This document shows positions 40,361 to 49,300 of a stretch of DNA of 64,000 bases, piece by piece. The notes below the pieces were generated by a model. It was not told where the DNA came from, made no database searches, and was given only the letters and a program-made list of their open reading frames with translations. This stretch comes from Flavobacteriaceae bacterium (lineage in GTDB: Bacteria; Bacteroidota; Bacteroidia; Flavobacteriales; Flavobacteriaceae), in NCBI GenBank assembly GCA_024638165.1, contig JAHEKV010000004.1:96703-160702 (forward strand). Direction: 5' to 3'. Position numbers and translations under genes: made by a program. The stretch's first letter is position 1, and the number at the start of each line of letters is the position of its first letter.

Positions 40361-41551
40361 TTAAGCAATAAATTCAAATATTCCGGCGGCACCTTGTCCT
40401 GTTCCTACACACATGGTGACTACACCGTACTTATTTTTTAGGTTTCTTTTTCTCATTTCATCAAACAGTTGAACCGATAGTTTGGCACCGGTACATCCTA
40501 GGGGATGACCTAGAGCAATAGCTCCTCCATTAACGTTAACTCGGCTTGGATCAAAGTCTAATTCTCTGATAACTGCAAGAGATTGAGAAGCAAATGCTTC
40601 ATTTAATTCGATGAGTTCTAATTGGTTCTGATCAATTCCTGCAATTTTTAGGGCTTTTGGAACGGCTTTAACGGGACCTATACCCATGATTCTGGGCGGA
40701 ACTCCGGTTGCCGCATAACCCGCCAATCTAGCGATCGGTTCTAGGCCTAGTTCTTTTACCATAGATTCACTCATGATCAGAACGAAAGCGGCACCATCAC
40801 TCATTTGAGAGGCGTTCCCTGCAGTTACAGAACCTCCATCGGCAAAAACTGGTCGAAGTTTTGCTAGTTTTTCTTTACTAGTGTCTGCCCGTGGACCTTC
40901 ATCAGTATCGATCACATAAGATCGAGTGGCGCGTTTTTCGTTTTTATCTAGAAAGGTTTCCTCAACGGTGATTGGTACGATTTGGTCTTTAAACCGATTT
41001 TCCTCGAGCGCCTTTAGTGCTTTTTGATGAGATTCATAGGCAAAGACGTCTTGATCTTCTCGGCTTACGTTGAATTCTTTGGCAACCTCCTCTGCAGTTA
41101 GCCCCATATTCCAATAATAATCAGCCTTACCTTCTTTAGCTAGTTGGTAGTCGGGTACGGGTTTGTATCCGCCCATCGGAATAAAACTCATACTTTCAGT
41201 TCCACCAGCGATGATACAATCGGCAGCACCGGTTTGAATTTTTGCTGAAGCCATTGCAATAGTTTCTAAGCCTGAGGCACAATAACGATTGACCGTTACT
41301 CCGGGCACATCCTCATTTTTAATTCCCATTAGTGAAATGAGTCGAGCCACATTTAATCCCTGCTCAGCCTCGGGCATGGCATTACCTACAATGACATCGT
41401 CAATTCTTGTTCGATCTAATTGAGGTACTTGATTTAATAAATAATCAATGGTTTCACCGGCTAATTCATCGGGTCGTTTGAATCTGAAAACTCCCTTTGG
41501 TGCTTTACCTACGGCAGTGCGATAGGCCTTAACGATATAAGCTGTTTGCAT
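40361..41551 (-). CDS. Acetyl-CoA C-acyltransferase (3-ketoacyl-CoA thiolase)
   Basis: Final thiolytic step of beta-oxidation. The 396 residues have the three thiolase signatures: the acyl-accepting Cys91 in NRYCASGLETIAMAS, the His in NVNGGAIALGHPLGCTGAK, and the second Cys in VTMCVGTGQGAAGIFE. Thiolase II (acetoacetyl-specific) versus thiolase I cannot be separated with certainty, but its place 5 nt after the FadB-like gene argues for degradation. Length is standard. Confidence 0.95.
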   Translation of the reverse strand: MQTAYIVKAYRTAVGKAPKGVFRFKRPDELAGETIDYLLNQVPQLDRTRIDDVIVGNAMPEAEQGLNVARLISLMGIKNEDVPGVTVNRYCASGLETIAMASAKIQTGAADCIIAGGTESMSFIPMGGYKPVPDYQLAKEGKADYYWNMGLTAEEVAKEFNVSREDQDVFAYESHQKALKALEENRFKDQIVPITVEETFLDKNEKRATRSYVIDTDEGPRADTSKEKLAKLRPVFADGGSVTAGNASQMSDGAAFVLIMSESMVKELGLEPIARLAGYAATGVPPRIMGIGPVKAVPKALKIAGIDQNQLELIELNEAFASQSLAVIRELDFDPSRVNVNGGAIALGHPLGCTGAKLSVQLFDEMRKRNLKNKYGVVTMCVGTGQGAAGIFEFIA

Positions 41552-41556
41552 GATGT

Positions 41557-43956
41557 TTAATTTCTTAAGGGTTTACCCGTAGTTAGCATATGTTGAATTC
41601 TCTCTAGCGTCTTTCTCTGTCCGCAAAGGGATAGAAAAGCTTCTCTTTCAATGTCTAATAGATAGCGTTCGCTGACTGTTGTCGCTGCTGAAAGATCTCC
41701 TCCAGACATGACATAAGCCAGTTTATCGGCCATGAGAAGATCGTATTCTGAGATGTAGTTACCAGCCTTCATTGAATCTGTCCCTACCATAAACATTCCT
41801 AAAGCTTGTTTTCCGAGGACTTTAATGTCTGTTCGCTCAATAGGTCTTACATATCCGGCATCGGCTAAGACTCTTGCATAGGATTTTGCAAGGGATAATT
41901 GTTCATCTCGATTAGTGACAATCACGTCCTTTGACTTTTCAAATAGGCCAAGATCATACGCCTCGTGCCCCGATGTAGAAACTTTAGCCATTGCTATGGT
42001 CAAGAAGTGTTCGCGAAGGATATTTAATTCAACATCGTTTTTCTTGAAAGCATCAGAGGCTCTTAAGGTCATTTCTTTGGTTCCGCCGCCGCCGGGGATA
42101 ACTCCTACGCCGAATTCAACAAGACCGATATACGTCTCGGCTGAAGCAACCACTTTATCTGCATGAAGGCTGAGCTCGCATCCACCCCCCAAGCACATAC
42201 CGTGTGGGGCAGAAATAACCGGTATACTGCTATATCGCATGCGCATCATGGTGTTTTGGAAGTAGGCGATTGCGGCATTCAGTTCTTCGTATTCTTGCTC
42301 AACGGCGAGCATGAAAATCATCCCAAGATTGGCACCCACTGAAAAATTAGCCCCTTGATTACCTACAACAAGACCATCAAAACGTTCCTCGGCAATATCG
42401 ATAGCTTTATTGAGCCCGGTTAATACATCCGCCCCAATCGTATTCATTTTAGAATGAAACTCTGCACATACAATGCCCTCTCCAAGATCGATAAGACTGA
42501 AGTCTTTGTTTGCGTATACCGTTTGCTTTTCTCTAAGATTGTCTAGAAGAATAAAGCCTTCTCTACCCGGTATATTCTGGTAGCTTTTTGATTGAGTGTC
42601 ATAGTAATGGGTTTTTCCTTCGACTACTTTATAAAAAGAGGTCTGATTGGATGCGAGCTCTTCAATCCAATCGGGAAGTTGAAGATTTTGTTTTTTAACT
42701 AACTCAATTCCTTTCTGTAATCCTACAGCATCCCATATTTCGAACGGGCCATGTTCCCATCCGAATCCTGCCTTCATCGCATCGTCAATCTTGTAGATCG
42801 CATCGGTGATTTCTCCCATGCGATGGGATACGTAGGCGAAGAGGTCGGCAAAGACTAAACGATAGAAATCTCCGGCTTTATCTGAACCATCAACGAGTAT
42901 AGGGAACCTGTCAGCAACATTACTTACGCTTTTGGTTTTTTCAAGCGTGGCAAATTTTGCTTTTTTTGATTTGCGGTATTCACCGGTGGTTAGCTCTAAA
43001 CTTAAGATTTCAGATTTACCTTCTTTCTTGATTTTTTTGTAAAAACCTTCTCCTGTTTTTGATCCGAGTCGGTTAGCCGCCATCATTGATTCGATGAAAT
43101 CGGGTAAGCTAAATAGTTCGTGTCTCTCGTCAGAGGTACAATGCTCTTTTATTCCATTAGCTACATGAACTAAGGTGTCTAATCCAACGACATCTACGGT
43201 TCTAAACGTGGCAGATTTAGGCCTTCCGATAACGGGACCTGTAAGTTTATCCACCTCTTCAATGGTCATTTCAAGGTCTTTCACGCGGTGAAAAAGACTT
43301 TGAATACTAAAGATTCCGATTCGGTTTCCAATGAATGCGGGAGTGTCTTTAGCAACCACAACAGACTTTCCTAGAAACTTTCTTCCGAAATGCTCGAAAA
43401 AACGAATCGTTTCCTGATTAGTCTTTGGTCCTGGAATGAGCTCTAATAAGCGAAGATATCTAGCAGGGTTAAAGAAGTGAGTTCCTAAAAAGTGTTGCTG
43501 AAAATCTTCACTCCTTCCTTCAGCCATAAGGTGTATTGGGATTCCCGATGTATTTGAACTAATAAGTGTTCCTAGCTTTCGGTGTTTTTCAACCGATTCA
43601 AAAACCTGTTTCTTAATATCAAGTCTTTCTACAACGACTTCAATGATCCAATCGACTTCTGCAATTCGATGCAGATCATGTTCGAAGGTCCCCGTTTTAA
43701 TTCGGCTAGCGAAAGAAGCGTTATAAATTGGAGAAGGCTTAGACTTCAATGATTTACTTAATGAGTCATTAACAATTCTTTTTTGCACACTCGGATGGTC
43801 AAGGTTCAATCCTTTAGACTTCTCGTCTTCATTAAGTTCTTTAGGGCTAATGTCTAGCAAGAGAACTTGAAGGCCGATGCCAGCAAGATGAGCAGCAATT
43901 CCACTACCCATTATTCCTGAGCCTAGGACGGCTACTTTTTCTATATTCCTTTTCAT
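41557..43956 (-). CDS. 3-hydroxyacyl-CoA dehydrogenase / enoyl-CoA hydratase fusion
   Basis: A 799-residue bifunctional beta-oxidation enzyme. Unlike E. coli FadB, the order is reversed: the NAD-binding 3-hydroxyacyl-CoA dehydrogenase is N-terminal (VAVLGSGIMGSGIAAHLAG; SSNTSGIPI; LGTHFFNPARYLRLLELIPG; AFIGNRIGIF), followed by its dimerisation domain (GPVIGRPKSATFRTVDVVGL), and the enoyl-CoA hydratase/isomerase lies C-terminal (about 480-700) with FSVGANLGMIFML, SAPHGMCLGGGCELSLHAD and the catalytic-loop Glu region ETYIGLVEFGVGVIPGGGGT. It overlaps marR by 4 nt and begins the catalytic part of the operon. Confidence 0.94.
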   Translation of the reverse strand: MKRNIEKVAVLGSGIMGSGIAAHLAGIGLQVLLLDISPKELNEDEKSKGLNLDHPSVQKRIVNDSLSKSLKSKPSPIYNASFASRIKTGTFEHDLHRIAEVDWIIEVVVERLDIKKQVFESVEKHRKLGTLISSNTSGIPIHLMAEGRSEDFQQHFLGTHFFNPARYLRLLELIPGPKTNQETIRFFEHFGRKFLGKSVVVAKDTPAFIGNRIGIFSIQSLFHRVKDLEMTIEEVDKLTGPVIGRPKSATFRTVDVVGLDTLVHVANGIKEHCTSDERHELFSLPDFIESMMAANRLGSKTGEGFYKKIKKEGKSEILSLELTTGEYRKSKKAKFATLEKTKSVSNVADRFPILVDGSDKAGDFYRLVFADLFAYVSHRMGEITDAIYKIDDAMKAGFGWEHGPFEIWDAVGLQKGIELVKKQNLQLPDWIEELASNQTSFYKVVEGKTHYYDTQSKSYQNIPGREGFILLDNLREKQTVYANKDFSLIDLGEGIVCAEFHSKMNTIGADVLTGLNKAIDIAEERFDGLVVGNQGANFSVGANLGMIFMLAVEQEYEELNAAIAYFQNTMMRMRYSSIPVISAPHGMCLGGGCELSLHADKVVASAETYIGLVEFGVGVIPGGGGTKEMTLRASDAFKKNDVELNILREHFLTIAMAKVSTSGHEAYDLGLFEKSKDVIVTNRDEQLSLAKSYARVLADAGYVRPIERTDIKVLGKQALGMFMVGTDSMKAGNYISEYDLLMADKLAYVMSGGDLSAATTVSERYLLDIEREAFLSLCGQRKTLERIQHMLTTGKPLRN

Positions 43957-44417
43957 AGAATCGTATTAGAGGTTTGTTGAAAATCAAAAAGTTGTTCTGA
44001 ACTCGTCGAATTTATAGCTTCAATGGTGTTGTAAAATCCTAGAAGGTCCTTTTGAGACACTTTATTTGCAACAGCTTCATTGAATGTATAGACGTGTTTT
44101 TTAATAAAATCTCTTTTGGTTAATCCGTCGGGAGTTAGGTGAACGATTACACCTCGTCCATCGTGTGGATTAGGTTTGCGTTCAACCAGGTGTAAGTCTT
44201 CTAAGGAATTGATTAAACGGGATAATGAAGTGGGTTCCATTCCCATGATAGGACCGAGTGCCGTAGAGGCAGTTCCATTTTTGGGATCGATATTTAATAA
44301 GGTTAGTCCTAGAGCCATAGTGATACCGTATTGCCTAGCAACTTCGCTATACATTTTCGATACAGCTTGCCAAGTGGCTCTAAGGGAGTGATCGATAAGA
44401 GGTTTTTTCGTGCTCAT
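43953..44417 (-). CDS. MarR-family transcriptional regulator of the beta-oxidation operon
   Basis: A 154-residue winged-helix regulator: N-terminal dimer helices (about 1-45), recognition region (KNGTASTALGPIMGMEPTSL; SRLINSLEDLHLVERKP) and the wing NPHDGRGVIVHLTPDG, then C-terminal dimer helices. It is the first gene of the operon and overlaps the FadB-like gene by 4 nt. A perfect 30-bp palindrome lies 15 nt upstream of its ATG, so autorepression and control of the operon, perhaps relieved by an acyl-CoA, is the simplest reading (inference). No other regulator is nearby. Confidence 0.9.
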   Translation of the reverse strand: MSTKKPLIDHSLRATWQAVSKMYSEVARQYGITMALGLTLLNIDPKNGTASTALGPIMGMEPTSLSRLINSLEDLHLVERKPNPHDGRGVIVHLTPDGLTKRDFIKKHVYTFNEAVANKVSQKDLLGFYNTIEAINSTSSEQLFDFQQTSNTIL

Positions 44418-44432
44418 TGGCTCTAAGATACG

Positions 44433-44462
44433 TCAATTTATTATGCATGCATAATAAATTGA
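44433..44462. promoter_or_regulatory. Perfect 30-bp palindrome, probable MarR operator
   Basis: The half-site TCAATTTATTATGCA is followed directly by its exact reverse complement, giving 15+15 bp with no spacer; the next flanking pair breaks the symmetry. It ends 15 nt before the marR ATG and covers the region where the -33 element and spacer of the marR promoter should be; TATCTTAG (44430-44423, minus strand) is a one-mismatch -7 box beside it. Position, symmetry and length fit a MarR dimer site. Confidence 0.8.
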
Positions 44463-44472
44463 GAAGAAATAA

Positions 44473-44502
44473 AAAAGGCCTACTTACACTAGCAGGCCTT
44501 TT
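44473..44502 (-). terminator. Terminator of fadD
   Basis: AAAAGGCCT / AGGCCTTTT, a 9-bp perfect stem with a 12-nt loop. Its minus-strand reading ends in TTTTTTATTTC. It lies 22 nt beyond the fadD stop and separates fadD from the marR operon. Confidence 0.85.
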
Positions 44503-44523
44503 AAATACAATGTATTCAGTGCT

Positions 44524-46296
44524 TTACGACTCTCTATAAATCGACTCGTAAAGGTCTAGGTATTTGGCTTTGACTTCTTTTCTTTTAAGTTTCATTGTAG
44601 GGGTGAGGTGTCCTGCATCGATACTCCACTCGTCTGGTGTCAGTCTGAATTGCTTGATCTTTTCCCACTTTGCAAAACCTTCATTGGCTTCTTGGATTTC
44701 TTTACTAATACGTTCGATCACTTTAGGATTGGTTCCCCATGCTGAACGATCTACCTCTAATTGAATTCCTTTCTTGTTAGCCCAATCTTGGATGAAATCA
44801 AAGTTGATTTGAATAAGCGCTGCTGGCATTTTTTCGCCTTCACCGACCACCATGATCTGTTCGATAAATAGGGATTGCTTACACCTGTTTTCTAAAAGTT
44901 GCGGAGCAACGTATTTACCTCCGGAGGTCTTGAACATTTCCTTTTTACGATCCGTGATGCGTAAAAATCCATCGCTATCAAATTCGCCAATATCTCCGGT
45001 ATGGAAGAAATCGTTTTTAATGACTTCATTTGTTTTTTCCTCGTCTTTGTAATAACCCATCATCACATTGGGTCCTTTACAAAGGATTTCACCGTCTTTT
45101 GCAATTTTAACTTCGATACCATCGATTTTTCTACCTACCGTCCCAATGCGCCAATTTCCATCGCGCTGATCGTTTACGGTGATCACCGGTGAGGTTTCAG
45201 TAAGACCATAACCCTCCATGACGGGAATACCTGCTGCGCCAAAAACTCTGGTTAATCGAGGCTGTAAGGCGGCACTACCAGAGACCATAAGCTCTAGGTT
45301 TCCTCCAAGGGCCTCTTGCCACTTTGAAAAGATCAATTTTCGGGCAATTTTAAGTTTGAAATTGTAAAGGGCAGATCGATGGTAGGGTTCAAATTTTAAC
45401 CCTAATTCTAATGCCCAAAAGAATAGTGATTTTTTAATTCCGGTTAATTCCTTCCCTTTTCCGACAATTTTGTCATAAACCTTCTCGAGTAGTCTAGGTA
45501 CCACGGTCATCACTGACGGTTTCACTTCTTTGATGTTATCACTGATCTTGTCTAACCCTTCACCGAAGTAAACGGTAACCCCACAGTATTGATAGATATA
45601 AATGATTACTCTCTCAAAAATGTGACATAAGGGCAAGAAACTAAGCGCTACAGCTCCTTTATCGAAGGGGACTCGAGATCGCGCCGATAAAACATTACTC
45701 ACAATGTTGTGGTGAGAAAGCATTACCCCTTTTGGTTTTCCGGTAGTACCAGAAGTGTAAATCAGTGTTGCTAATTGCTCAGGTTGTACGGCTTCTTTTC
45801 GTTTTTCGACTTCTTCTTGATTACTGAGTGAGGCACCTAGCTTTGGAAGCTCCTCAAAATTTTTACAACCTTTAATTGGATCGAAGCTAAAAACCTCTTT
45901 CAGTTCTTTAACCTGGTCTTTTACCGATGTTAACTTTTGATACACCTCTTCACAAGAAACGAAACAGTAGCTAGCTTCACTGTGGTTCAATATATAGGCG
46001 TAGTCTTCTTCAGAAATCGTAGGGTAGATGGGTACCGTTTGTGCTCCGATTTGTAGTACTGCGAGGTCCATTAAACACCATTCGGTGCGGTTAGTCATTG
46101 AGATCAGCCCAATTTTATCATTGGCTTTCACACCCATCTCGATGAGTGCACGACTGATCGCATTGGCGGTGTTTATGAATTCTTGAGAGCTAATGCTCTT
46201 CCATTCTCCATTTTTTTTGGTAGAGAATAGTTTTTCTAGTGGATGGTTCTCTAATTGATAATACGCGAAATCAAAGAGACGTGTTACCTTCTTCAT
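44524..46296 (-). CDS. fadD: Long-chain fatty acid-CoA ligase
   Basis: Activates fatty acids with ATP and CoA before beta-oxidation or lipid use. The 590 residues are of the FAA1/long-chain acyl-CoA synthetase type (AMP-binding). Motifs: LIYTSGTTGKPKGVMLSHHN (P-loop), LPLCHIFERVIIY, MEGYGLTETSPVITVN, the FHTGDIGEFDSDGFLRITDR hinge block and KTSGGKYVAPQLLENR with the C-terminal lysine region. It has its own terminator and an inverted repeat just upstream of its start, so it is transcribed apart from the marR operon although functionally linked to it. Confidence 0.93.
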   Translation of the reverse strand: MKKVTRLFDFAYYQLENHPLEKLFSTKKNGEWKSISSQEFINTANAISRALIEMGVKANDKIGLISMTNRTEWCLMDLAVLQIGAQTVPIYPTISEEDYAYILNHSEASYCFVSCEEVYQKLTSVKDQVKELKEVFSFDPIKGCKNFEELPKLGASLSNQEEVEKRKEAVQPEQLATLIYTSGTTGKPKGVMLSHHNIVSNVLSARSRVPFDKGAVALSFLPLCHIFERVIIYIYQYCGVTVYFGEGLDKISDNIKEVKPSVMTVVPRLLEKVYDKIVGKGKELTGIKKSLFFWALELGLKFEPYHRSALYNFKLKIARKLIFSKWQEALGGNLELMVSGSAALQPRLTRVFGAAGIPVMEGYGLTETSPVITVNDQRDGNWRIGTVGRKIDGIEVKIAKDGEILCKGPNVMMGYYKDEEKTNEVIKNDFFHTGDIGEFDSDGFLRITDRKKEMFKTSGGKYVAPQLLENRCKQSLFIEQIMVVGEGEKMPAALIQINFDFIQDWANKKGIQLEVDRSAWGTNPKVIERISKEIQEANEGFAKWEKIKQFRLTPDEWSIDAGHLTPTMKLKRKEVKAKYLDLYESIYRES

Positions 46297-46302
46297 GTTA
46301 GC

Positions 46303-46345
46303 AAATTGTTAGGACATCCAAAATACGGGATATTCCTAACAATTT
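46303..46345. repeat. 12-bp perfect inverted repeat between purL and fadD
   Basis: AAATTGTTAGGA (46303-46314) and TCCTAACAATTT (46334-46345) are exact reverse complements with a 19-nt centre. One arm overlaps the purL stop region, the other lies 6 nt before the fadD ATG. As a purL terminator it would lack a U-tract; as an operator it would flank TATTTTGG, a one-mismatch -7 box in the centre. Both readings are open. Confidence 0.6.
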
Positions 46346-49300
46346 AAAATCCAATTACGAGCATTGATAAATGCCTCAATCCATGGGCTGAAGTGATCGT
46401 CGTTTTCTGGATACTGTGCCCAGTTCCATGCGAATAGAGAACGCTCAATGTGTGGCATGGTCGCTAGATGACGTCCTGATGGGTCACATAACATGGCTAC
46501 GTTGTAATCGCTTCCATTCGGATTGGCCGGATAGCTATCGTATCCATAAGTACCGACGATATGATAGTTTTCTTTGGCTTCAGGAAGAGAGAACTTTCCT
46601 TCGCCATGAGAAATCCATACTCCAAGAGTACTTCCTGCAAGAGAGGAAAGCATTATCGAGTGATTGGGTTCCACAGTAACTGAGGTGAAATTACTCTCGT
46701 GCTTTTGAGAGTCATTGTGTATCATCTTACCGTGTGTGTGGTGCTCGGGATAAAGGAGTTCAAGCTCCATGAATAATTGACATCCATTACAAATTCCTAC
46801 AGAGAGCGTGTCTTTTCTGGCAAAGAAGTTGTCGATCGCTTTTTTCGCCTTTTCATTGTATTTAATGGCACCTGCCCAGCCTTTTGCTGATCCAAGTACA
46901 TCTGAGTTTGAAAATCCTCCGACGGCACCCAAGAATTGAACACCTTCGAGGGTTTCTCGTCCGCTCATCAGATCGGTCATATGAACATCGCGCACTTCGA
47001 AACCGGCTAGATAAAGGGCATTAGCCATTTCGCGCTCTGAATTACTTCCTTTCTCTCTTAAAATAGCTGCGACAGGACGTTTTCCTTCGACAGTGAAGGC
47101 TTCACGTTGGTAGTTTTCAGGGAAAACATACTTCAGAGGCTGTTTACCTAAGTTGTGATAACGAACCTCGGCTAGGCTATTAGCTGTTTGATGTTTATCA
47201 AATAAATAAGAAGTCTCGAACCAAACCGAACGTAGTCGTTCAATTTCTAAACCAATTTCAACGTGGTGGTAGTTAATCTTCACACGAGGCTCAGTGGTTA
47301 CTGATCCTATTTCTATACAGGGTAGGGGGCAATCGTTAGCAATACGATCAAATTCTTCATTTGTAGCTTGTAAAATAACCCCTGCATTTTCTGAAAATAA
47401 CACTTCAATAAGGGACTGATCACTTAAAGCGGATAAATTGATTTCAGCTCCTAATGCTGTCTCAGCAAAACACCCTTCAAGTAGGGTAGTGATTAAACCA
47501 CCAGAGGCAACGTCGTGACCTGCAGCGATATTTCCGGCTTTAATTTGATCTTGTATCCAATCAAAGGTTTCTTTAAAAGCTTGATCGTTTAAAATGCTAG
47601 GTGCCGTGTTCCCAATTTTATTTTGTGTTTGGGCAAATGAGGATCCACCTAGTTTAAAGGAATCTGCAGAAAGGTTGATATAGAATAACTTTCCTTTTTT
47701 GGGCTTGAAAACCGGTTCTACGGCCTTTGTGAAGTCATTGCAATGACCTGCAGCCGAAATAATTACGGTACCTGGAGATAAAACCTCCTGATCCGCATAC
47801 TTCTGCTTCATGGATAGTGAATCTTTACCGGTAGGGATATTAATCCCTAAAGCAACTGCAAAGCCAGATGCGGCTTCTACCGCTTTGTAGAGTCTTGCAT
47901 TTTCACCTTCGTTATTACAGGGCCACATCCAGTTTGCAGATAGGGAGACCGATTGAAGTCCATTCTCAAGAGGAGCGAAAACGATGTTCGTAAGCGCCTC
48001 AGCAATACTGTTTTTACTTCCTGCTACAGGATCAATGAGACCACTGATAGGACTATGCCCGATTGACGTAGCAATTCCATTATTACTTGTAAAGTCAAGG
48101 GCAGAGATTCCATAGTTCTGTAGGGGTATTTGGAGGCTACCCACGCACTGCTGTTTAGCTACTTTACCTCCGACACAACGATCTACTTTATTGGTAAGCC
48201 AGTCTTTACAGGCTACAGCTTCAAGACGAAGGACTGCCTCTAGATAATCGTGGAAATGCTCTAATTCAAAATCGATCGAAGCATAGTCTCTCTGAGTGTC
48301 TGTGTCATTAAGAACCATTTTTGGAGCATTTCCAAACAAGTCTATAAGATCAAGGTCAAGGGCTTTTTCTCCTTTACTTGCGGAGGATACGACGAATCTC
48401 ATATCTCCTGTAATCTCACCTACTTCGAAATATGGAGCTCGTTCTCTTTCAGCAACTTTTCGAACCAAGTCGGTGTCTTTAGGTTCGATAACTAATCCCA
48501 TTCTCTCCTGGGATTCGTTACCGATAAGTTCTTTAAAGGATAGGGTAGGGTCACCTACGGGTAAAGCATCGATTTCGATTTTACCACCGGTCTCTTCAAC
48601 GAGTTCGGATAAACAATTTAAATGTCCTCCTGCGCCATGATCATGAATCGATACGATTGGGTTATCACTACTTTCTACCAATCCCCTAATGGCATTTGCT
48701 GCTCTTTTCTGCATTTCTGGATTGGAGCGCTGTACTGCGTTGAGTTCAATGGCACTACCAAAGGCTCCCGTATCAGCGCTGGATACCGCTGCACCGCCCA
48801 TTCCAATTCGATAATTGTCTCCACCTAAGATAACGACCTTATCATCTTTTGAAGGTTTGTTTTTCTGAGCGTATTCTGCATTCGTGTATCCGATACCTCC
48901 TGCCAACATAATTACCTTATCAAAAGCAAGCGTTCTAGGATCTTTGCCTTCTTCAGTCTCTTGGTGTTCAAACGTAAGCAGTGAACCAACTATTAGTGGC
49001 TGTCCAAATTTGTTTCCAAAATCAGAAGCTCCGTTTGAAGCTTTGATTAAAATGTCTAAAGGGGTTTGGTATAGCCATTTTCTTGGCTTGGGTTGTGTTT
49101 CCCAATTCAATTCTTCTTCACGATGACGTGCATAACTTGTCATGTAAACTGCAGTTCCTGCAAGTGGAATAGAGCCGGTACCGCCAGCAAGACGGTCTCT
49201 AATCTCTCCACCCGAACCGGTTGCAGCACCATTAAAGGGCTCTACCGTAGTCGGAAAGTTGTGTGTTTCTGCCTTTAATGAAAGAACACTTTGACGTTTT

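Noticed and set aside
48296..48640. 114-aa plus-strand open frame
   Set aside because: Antisense to purL; Ser-rich translation typical of shadow frames.
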